Assembly (NCBI GenBank): GCA_023052935.1
Contig: CM041292.1
Location: 89,449,169 to 89,513,168, forward strand
DNA length: 64,000 bases
Direction of reading: 5' to 3'
Origin: Piezodorus guildinii
Lineage: Eukaryota; Arthropoda; Insecta; Hemiptera; Pentatomidae
Part shown: piece after piece, positions 57,320 through 64,000 of the stretch
Layout: every line of letters starts with the position of its first letter
How positions within the stretch are numbered: position 1 is the first letter of the stretch
The notes under the pieces: generated by a model
What the model saw: only the letters and a program-made list of their open reading frames with translations
Database searches by the model: none
Told to the model about the DNA's origin: nothing
Program-made: the position numbers and the translations under genes

Positions 57320-58178
57320 CTAAAAGAAATATCAGAAAAAGCAGACTACAAATTTTCTACGAAAAAACGGATTTTATTACGACAGAAAAACCACGACAAA
57401 AAAATAATAGAGACGAAATATGGGCAAATAAAAGTTACAAAGAAATTTAAGTATCTGAGAGAAACAATAAGCAATAACGGTCCGGAAAAGGAAAACATGA
57501 AAGAGAGAATCACTAAGATGGAAAGATTAAACTATGCAACAGGCAACATTTACAATAAGAAGAGCCTATGCTCTAACGCAAAAATCAGGCACTACAATAC
57601 GGTGATAAAACCAGTAATTTTGTAAGGGATGGAAACATCATGTCTCCCCAGTCTAGAAAAATTACTGAAAGTAGAGAGATGGATCCTGAGGAGAATCTAT
57701 GTGCCTAAAAATCACAGGAAGGCTATTGGTAGAGACCGAAACAGGAAATCTACAAGGGGATAAAAGACCTGGAAACCGAGATAAGAATCAGAAGACTAAG
57801 ATTCTTTGGGCACATGGTAAGTATGGACCAAGGGAGACTGAACAAGAGGATATTCGACCGAATCCGTGAATACAAGAGCGTGGGAGGATACATAAGGCAA
57901 ATGAGAGAGGAGAAGGACAAATTAAAAATAACGGACAAACACTGCCTGGACAGAGAGCAATATGCAAAGAAATTGAAAGAGATCACGGTTCTTGCGGGAA
58001 ATAAAGAAAAACGGAAAGGTACTGTGTGGTCGGAGAAAAGGAAGCAAAAACACGTAGAAATGATGAGAAGGTACTGGGAGAAGAGAAAGGCAAAAATGAA
58101 GAATAAAAAAAAATAATGATATTCGCGTGGTCTTATAGGCCTTTTCGTTAAAAAAAAAAAAAAAAAAAAAAAAAAGTA
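57320..58178 (+). pseudogene. LINE insertion, plus strand, C-terminal third with long A-tail
   Basis: The frame 57161-57625 runs from repeat DNA into LINE text (KVTKKFKYLRETISNNGPEK, IRHYNTVIKPVIL). The frame 57814-58116 continues it (MVSMDQGRLNKRIFDRIREY to YWEKRKAKMKNKKK). A short 3'UTR with TTCGCGTGGTCTTATAGGCC precedes an A-run of about 25 (58152-58176). One frameshift region lies near 57700-57810. The intact long A-tail suggests fairly recent insertion. Confidence 0.8.
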
Positions 58179-58440
58179 ACTTGAATTTTGTAGATTTAAA
58201 AAAATTGACCATTTCATCTTGTTGAAAATAATAAAAAAAAAGGACTAAACTTATAAGTTGAACAAATTTGATTGCCAACTGAAGGTGAAAAGAGCAAACA
58301 TGATTGTTTAGGTAAATTTTGTTTTGTTTTTTACGATTTTCGAATGTTTACGTTAAATTAAGTTTCATTTAATGATTTTACCAACCGACGTTAGTGAAAG
58401 TCGTGTGTTGTTTGCACCCTTTTTTTTCTTGCTGCAACAT

Positions 58441-58860
58441 AAATTTGGTTCATTTTTTTTTTAAAGCTTACATTTTAATAGAATAATGGTATTTGATCCA
58501 GAAAATGGTTGGAATTAGCATTCCTTCTTGACCTTGCTAAATATTAGACGGAAAACCATATCTGATCTAACCTAAAGAAAAATAAATCGGAGAAGACAAA
58601 AGAACTAAAATTAAAGCTTGAAAGTTATTTATTTATCAGCCTCTAGAATTAAATATTGTTTAACCGTAGTTATAATATAAATACTTAGGTAAATTCACAA
58701 GAAGAAGTAAAGTAAAGTTTAAAACAAGCTTCATAATTGCATAAGAATAGAAAACCGAATGTAAAGTGTAATTAACAAATGAGGAAATAAATTTTCTTGA
58801 GGAACAATAAGGGAATGCAGATTATTTAGTAATGAAAATAATAAATAATACAGTTGTTTT
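58441..58860. other. AT-rich intergenic DNA, nothing recognised
   Basis: No gene or classified repeat is visible. Confidence 0.4.
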
Positions 58861-59010
58861 GTTTGTTTATTTATTTAACGTCACTTTTTGCTACTGTGGC
58901 TAATCGGATGATGATACAGTGGGAGTCCTAAATTTTGCCTATCCAGGTTTAATTAAGATGATCCCTATCCCTATCTTAGGATATTTAACGAGTTCCTGAC
59001 ATCGCACGAG
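58861..59010 (-). repeat. SINE family 1, truncated copy
   Basis: TTTATTTATTTAACGTCACT, GTGGGAGTCCTAAATTTTGC and CCTGACATCGCACGAGACC identify it. A duplicated TCCCTATCCCTATC piece is present, and the tRNA-like head is missing. Confidence 0.85.
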
Positions 59011-59119
59011 ACCTTGGAAATAAAAGGCTTTAAGCTAGCCATTATGCACAGGTCACCCCTAGAGACAATGTACTGTGGTCCAATAATAAAGAAACGACAG
59101 AATTTTTGCCTTACTTGTA

Positions 59120-59170
59120 CAATCTTTCTTAAGTGGATATAGTATTGGAAATCAACGTCTCCATGGATCT
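59120..59170. repeat. Solo end related to MITE family B
   Basis: GGATATAGTATTGGAAATCA and CGTCTC match the right terminal repeat of 34398-34790 apart from a missing CCTTTT. No partner end was found within 1 kb. Confidence 0.55.
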
Positions 59171-59254
59171 CTTATAAAGGCTGAATAGTAACAGAAACAG
59201 AAAAAATAGGATAATAAAAAAAAATATAAAGTAATAAACTCTGCGGGTATTATG

Positions 59255-59255
<1 letters not shown>

Positions 59256-59319
<64 letters not shown>

Positions 59320-59460
59320 ATTTATTTATTTATTTATTTAAGAAGAAAATTACCCTCTTCCCCCTCAAAATTTGAGGCATACGTTTCAAGATGCCTAGAG
59401 CACGAATAACGAACAAAAAAAAAATACGTTTCTCCCTATTAATAAATAAATAAATACATA
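59256..59460. repeat. (TA)n and (TTTA)n tract followed by the CCTCAAAATTTGAGG repeat
   Basis: TA dinucleotides at 59262-59316 (one break), TTTA repeats to about 59340, then the best copy of the short repeat also seen near 233 and 957. Confidence 0.8.
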
Positions 59461-60199
59461 CAATTTTGCTCTCAGTGCTATTTCATATAGAATTACATTT
59501 TCTATAAAATGAAAAAAAAAAATTGAAATTGGTTCAGAATTAGCAGATATATAGCGTTTTAAAATTAGCAGTGGTGACTTGTTATTTTCCTTTGAATAAT
59601 TTATTGCTTTTTATATAATTTAATTGCCTATCAACAGCTATATAAACAGTTATACCCTAATATTGTTATTTGGAAATAATAAACTATTGTTTAATAATTT
59701 GCAGGGTTTTTTTTTTTCTCTAGAAGTTTGAAAATATGATTTTTATTGTATTGAGATGCTTTTGTTGACAAACAGCTGTTTAGAAAATAAATTGTGAGCG
59801 GTCAACTTTTTAATAAACATACGGGAAACCTAGATCGTGGTCAGAGAAAATTTAGTCTTTAGCGACCTCATGTGATAGCAAAAATATATTAGATCCAATA
59901 ATAAATTGTTTTTGAAAAAATCTACCGATAGAGACAAGAATCTGCAGAAGAACATATTTTGAGTTTTACACGTTTTGAAAGTCTAATAAAATAAAATGTC
60001 AGGTCTATTACTTCAATGTTATTTCTTATGATAATGTGCCATTAGCATTATGAGTAATAAACTTTTTATAAAATAAGAAAATGTATGCATGCATTCATTT
60101 TCAAAACATTATTTCCATCTGAATGTGAATACAAATAGCATGTTAATGCCAAAACATAAATTTGCCGGCACCTGTTCACTTCTGCCAGCAAATAAATTA
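59461..60199. other. AT-rich intergenic DNA, nothing recognised
   Basis: No feature can be supported before the GC-richer promoter-like block. Confidence 0.4.
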
Positions 60200-60392
60200 T
60201 GTTAACCCCCAACAGGGTTGGTTTCGCTGGAAGCAGAAAACAAGGTTCGCTGTTGACGTTACATAAGGAGCTGTGGTTTGATTCGGCTCAACGAAAGGAA
60301 TGGACACTGACCTTAGCAATGGAGGTGGAGCCAAAAGGTTACTTATCGTATAAATAGCCTTCTCTTCTCTCAGTGGTCGCCTTCACTTTTAT
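60200..60392 (+). promoter_or_regulatory. Candidate insect core promoter with TATA box
   Basis: A GC-richer island in AT-rich surroundings contains TATAAATA at 60349-60356. Inr-like TCAGT lies at 60370-60374 (A 23 nt from the first T, rather close) and TCACTT at 60384-60389 (A 36 nt away, rather far). No ATG with a signal-peptide frame follows within the next 200 nt. The first exon could be non-coding, the coding exons could lie beyond the window, or this could be a promoter relic. Confidence 0.4.
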
Positions 60393-61267
60393 CAATCAAC
60401 TTTCGTTACAAGAAAAAAAGTTGTTTAATAGATTAAAAGAATCGCATTATTATTATTTTTATTTTATCACCTGTAAAAGACTGTGACACGTGGAGTAAAC
60501 ATAAAACTTAAAAGAAAAAAAAATATTTAGGGTGTTATCCACTTAATTATTCCTAACTAATAGTCTTATCATTAATACAGTTGTAATAAAATGTTCTTTG
60601 TCTTATAACAGACTAACTCTAAACCAGAACATTTTAACAATCAAATGCTTTACACACAAGATTTGTCCTAACAGTACAGGTATCTCCATCAAACACTCGT
60701 ATTCTGTATTTATGATGGCTGTCATTTGCAGAAAAAACAATTTGGTTCTTATCATTTTAGAAAGAACTAGTCTAAACCAGATATTATCTTCAACTTGAGA
60801 ACCAACCTTTAGTGAGGGAGAGAATATAACATATAGATGCACTTACTTATTTATGTATGATACAGCATTTAATTGTTGATTTTAGGGCTTTTATTTTAAC
60901 TTTTCTTCAGACTAGGTGCAAAACGCCTTCGAGACCAACATCCAAAATAACTAACGCATTATTTTTTTTTTTTTTTTAAGATTGATTCACATGATTTTAG
61001 AAAAACATTTTTTACTCGATTATCATAAAGGGCTTTATGGTCTAAAGTTCTACGGCGATTAAGCTCGGTATTTATTTTGTGGCGGCCCCATGGTGAATTT
61101 TAGACCTTTTCATTATTGTAAAAATGAGGTAGCTATCTGTAGAATGGCTGGTCATTTTTGCTACAATTGGAGGAGGAAAGGACGTGAAGGACCAAAATAA
61201 AATATCTAAGAATAAGATATTAAGTTACCAGAAGCACGGTTTAGGAACTTCAATATACTATTAAAAA
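60393..61267. other. DNA downstream of the candidate promoter, no exon proven
   Basis: A possible acceptor (TTCTTTGTCTTATAACAG, ends 60609) and another (TTTAACTTTTCTTCAG, ends about 60911) occur, but the following frames are short. The overlapping frames at 60598-60798 (+) and 60603-60842 (-) show no motif. Confidence 0.3.
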
Positions 61268-61474
61268 TCGCCTATCCAGGTTTTATTAGGATAGGGATCT
61301 TTAATGAGTACCTGACATCGCACAGGCTCGGCACCACCTTTAACGTCCCCTCCGAAGGACGGCATAACTATGGATTTTTTACTTCCATTAAAAAATCCTA
61401 GGGCCACCCACAGGTTTAAACCCGCGACATTTGGCATAGAAAGCTGTTATGCTAGCCTCTACGCTATGGGTGAC
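61268..61474 (-). repeat. SINE family 1 with complete tRNA-like head, 3' end missing
   Basis: The head (minus, 61474 downward) reads GGGTCACCCATAGCGTAGAG then GGCTAGCATAACAG (A-box region) and GGGTTTAAACC (B box, one change). The body runs to CCTATCCTAATAAAACCTGG and stops. It gives the best view of the 5' end of this family. Confidence 0.88.
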
Positions 61475-62057
61475 CCCCATAAAAAAATAAATAAAATAAT
61501 CGTTATTATAAAATTCTTTAAAAATTAAATTATAGAGAATAAAAATAAAAACTTATTTAAATGTGTAACATCGAAAATTAACGGATAACATTGAATGGAT
61601 AGCTAAATTCCGGAAAAGCCCCTCTACTTAGATATGGCACATCCTCCTTTTCTCTTCTTTGGTATTTCCGGCTATCTTGCCTTCTGCATCGGAAGTCCAT
61701 GATCAAAGTTGTTATTCCAGATTCCACTTTGTCATTTCTTATAAAGTTTCACCTTATGTCAGTTTCTCTTATCTTTCCTGTTTTTTTCGTACTTAACTTA
61801 CTACTGACGTTTTCTTAATGGCATAACCTAATGAACTTATGCTTTCAAATAAGTACAAATGTAATACCTATATTAGAATTTAAAAGTTTTTGTAAATTGT
61901 TTTAAAATATTTTAATTTTTAATTTTTTTCTTTCTTAAGTAAATATTTGCTTCGTCTGGAATTATTATTTCTTTGTCAATAAGAACCGTTGAACGCTAAA
62001 ATATTTTTACAGTTTCTGTTTCTAAATAGAAAATGAATAATTTAATATTTCGTTTAC
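61475..62057. other. Unassigned DNA
   Basis: The segment 61600-61790 is pyrimidine-rich and could be a decayed minus-strand LINE, but no diagnostic motif survives. The rest is AT-rich. Confidence 0.3.
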
Positions 62058-62710
62058 ATATTTTTTATATCTTGTCCCGGTTGAACAGATCCGATATCTA
62101 GGACTGCACCTTGACAAACGTCTCACTTGGAACCCTCATACAAGACTTAAACGACAAGAAACTGCTCGACGTTTTCGACTACTTCAACACTTACTAGACA
62201 AACGTTCTAATCTTCCACTTAACTACAAAAGACTCATCTACATGACTATCATAAGGCCGATATGGACTTACGGAGTAGAGCTTTGGGGCTCTACTAAACC
62301 ATCGAATTCTTCCCGTATCCAATCCCTACAATCCAAAATCCTTCGTAAAATCCTCAATGCTCCTTACTTTGTCACGAATACACTAATCCATAAAGATCTT
62401 AATGTTCCGTATGTTGCTGATTTGGCCCGATCTAGATACCATTCCTTTCATGGCAAACTCCATTCCCACCCTAATCCTCTAGTTTCAAACCTTTCTTCCT
62501 CTTCGATTCCTGACAATCCTCCGAGGCGTCTGAAAAGGAGATGGCCCCGAGACCTTCTAGTTTAAATAATTTTTAGAGTGCTTCCATTGGGAAGCTTCTC
62601 TACATGTGTTTCATGCCTTTATATATTTCATCTAATTTACTAGTTGTATTCCTGTATACAGTTGTAAATTCCAATAAATAATAAAAAAAAAAAAAAAAAA
62701 TATTTTTTAT
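62058..62710 (+). mobile_element. 5'-truncated Jockey-clade LINE with 11-bp target-site duplication
   Basis: ATATTTTTTAT occurs at 62058-62068 and, after the A-tail, at 62700-62710. The 631-bp insert starts in the RT C-terminal region (VEQIRYLGLHLDKRLTWNPH), continues IRPIWTYGVELWGS and LQSKILRKILNAPYFVTN, and ends at a stop at 62563-62565. A 3'UTR with GTTGTAAATTCCAATAAATA and the A-tail follows. The coding part from about 62080 to the stop is uninterrupted, so the insertion is young. Same family as 43626-44480. Confidence 0.93.
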
Positions 62711-63120
62711 TCGAGGAGTTAAATTCATTCTCAGAAGCAATTGGTTTATTATTTTCAGTAATAAAACCATGTTTAGTTCAACATTGAAACATGAAATTAT
62801 CATCCGCCATTGTGTTTGCATAAGGAACGAAACAAAAGTGTTGTTTCTGTTTTGTAGAGTTTTGATTCTTATGTCTTTGTTTTAATTATCTCAAAAGTGT
62901 GTAAATGACGTGGGCAATTTTATTGAAAGACAATTAAATTAAATACTAATAATATTTTACTATTAATCATATTCATAAAGTACTGTGACTCATGATCTTC
63001 TTTTCTCCAAACATTATGAGTCTCACTTCATCAACTTTTCACTTATCCTGCAGAGTTGGTGATAATGGAATAAACTACTAGATTTTCCTTAAATATATAA
63101 ATGTTTCTTTCAGTTATCTA
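62711..63120. other. AT-rich DNA, nothing recognised
   Basis: No gene or repeat can be supported. Confidence 0.4.
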
Positions 63121-63124
63121 GATA

Positions 63125-63660
63125 TGAAATAGTAGGGAAAATATTGCGATCGTGTACATTTTCGAATTTTTTTTAGTTTTCAAAGTAAATACACGTTTTA
63201 GAGTCCCCTGAGTCAATATGTGTCCATGTGTTTGCGTTAAGTTTAACGCAACAACGAAAAGTTATATTTGAGACAACTATAAGCCCGAAATGTTTTAGCA
63301 ATATTCTCTTCTAAATCAGCTGACAGAAAGGTTTACTTTATACCATGCATTTTGCACCTTTTTACGAATTTCTTAAAAACGGCTCCAACGATTTTGATTA
63401 AACTCACTGTATCGATATAAATTTAATGAGCTTTAATACAAAGTAGCTTTCGTTCTGATTGAAATTGTCTGACAGGGTTTAAATGCATTTAATTACTGTC
63501 TGAAGTACATTTAATTTTGTATATTTGAATAAATTAACCATATTTTCTTGTTAACATTGAAAAAAAAAACGGAATAATATATAAGTTGAACGAATTCGAT
63601 ATCCAACGAAAGGAGAAAAGAGCAAAAATATTTGTTCATGTAATATTTGTGATTAAGAAA
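63125..63660 (+). repeat. GT-microsatellite repeat family, diverged plus copy
   Basis: AGTAGGGAAAATATTGCGATC at the start, TACACGTTTTAGAGTCCCCT, a collapsed GT run (about 63215-63232), TATACCATGCATTTTGCACC, AACTCACTGTATCGATATAA and AAGTTGAACGAATTCGATATCC. The 3' end with the ACGGAGGTAAG block is missing. Confidence 0.8.
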
Positions 63661-64000
63661 ATGAAAAGAGGAATATAGATTGTTTAAGACGGCGTTGTTT
63701 AACTTCGGCGAACGTACAAAAAAACCGAAGAGTTCGAAGCGTTTATTTTATCATTTCTGCTATATGTGATAGTTTTACTGTTAGCCATTTACCTTTAACC
63801 TTATTTAAACTAAATTGGAAGAGAAGGTATCGCGGGTTCTAAAAATGTCGTGGATTCAGACAGTAGTTTCCAATTTAAACATCGATTACTAAACTATTAT
63901 CTTAAAATCCCCTGACTTTGATATGGACTTTCCACTAATAATGTTTTAAGGAGTTCAATAGAAGAATGTGGAAGGATTTACCGGAAATTCCACACCTCGA
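63661..64000. other. Window end, nothing recognised
   Basis: Mixed AT-rich sequence without a supported feature. Confidence 0.35.

Larger units (their letters stand above)
55990..58440 (+). repeat. GT-microsatellite repeat copy split by two LINE insertions
   Basis: Three pieces in order: 55990-56083 (ATACAGTAAGGGAAAGTATTG and onward), 57119-57320 (CCTGAGTCTAAATAACCAAG, short GT run, AGACACCATATGCCCGAGA, CACGCATTGCGC) and 58179-58440 (AAGTTGAACAAATTTGATTG, TTAGTGAAAGTCGTGTGTTG). The gaps are filled by LINEs in opposite orientations. About 170 bp of the repeat is missing at the second junction. Confidence 0.75.

Noticed and set aside
57750..58278. Minus-strand hydrophobic open frames of 118-155 codons
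   Set aside because: They are antisense to the LINE C-terminal frame at 57814-58116, and the Phe run comes from the A-tail.
1..64000. CRISPR arrays, bacterial operons, integrons or phage modules
   Set aside because: No regularly spaced identical short repeats, no dense co-oriented genes; introns, SINEs and LINEs identify animal DNA.

Overview
This is AT-rich eukaryotic DNA from an animal, almost certainly an insect. The evidence is a spliced gene for a secreted cuticular-type protein with a TATA promoter and GT-AG introns, dense non-LTR retrotransposon debris, tRNA-derived SINEs, mariner/Tc1 remains and MITEs. A hemipteran is possible from the repeat style, but I cannot prove the order from sequence alone. 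There are no bacterial-type operons, CRISPR arrays or viral genes.

Only one intact protein gene is visible: a minus-strand gene at about 31.2-37.1 kb with three coding exons plus a 3'UTR exon. It encodes a 169-residue protein with a signal peptide, a KRSADPG motif, a Gly/Ala-rich stretch and a long Pro-Val repeat domain. A second insect-like core promoter lies near 60.35 kb (+ strand), but no coding exon can be attached to it.

The rest is repeats. Region 1-19 kb holds LINE fragments, SINEs, a foldback element with two hammerhead-like cores, a mariner relic and a MITE. Region 19.2-30.8 kb is a large inverted duplication. Its arms carry a CR1-like LINE fragment, a nearly complete RTE-like LINE with its 3' end facing inward, a MITE and a SINE. 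The inner 2.8 kb of each arm is almost identical, while the outer part has diverged. Region 37.4-52.8 kb holds a second near-perfect inverted repeat (2.1 kb arms, 0.96 kb spacer), a diverged third copy of the arm, and a 4,782-bp direct tandem duplication. Region 53-64 kb holds more LINE fragments, several copies of a dispersed repeat with an internal GT microsatellite, and a 5'-truncated Jockey insertion with an 11-bp target-site duplication.

The strongest items for follow-up are the palindromic hammerhead-like element (4.4 kb), the perfect 28-bp snap-back hairpin at the 5' end of a truncated LINE (19.26 kb), the two large inverted repeats with their homogenised arms, and the recent tandem duplication whose second unit alone carries a new LINE insertion. 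An assembly artefact must be excluded for the large repeats.
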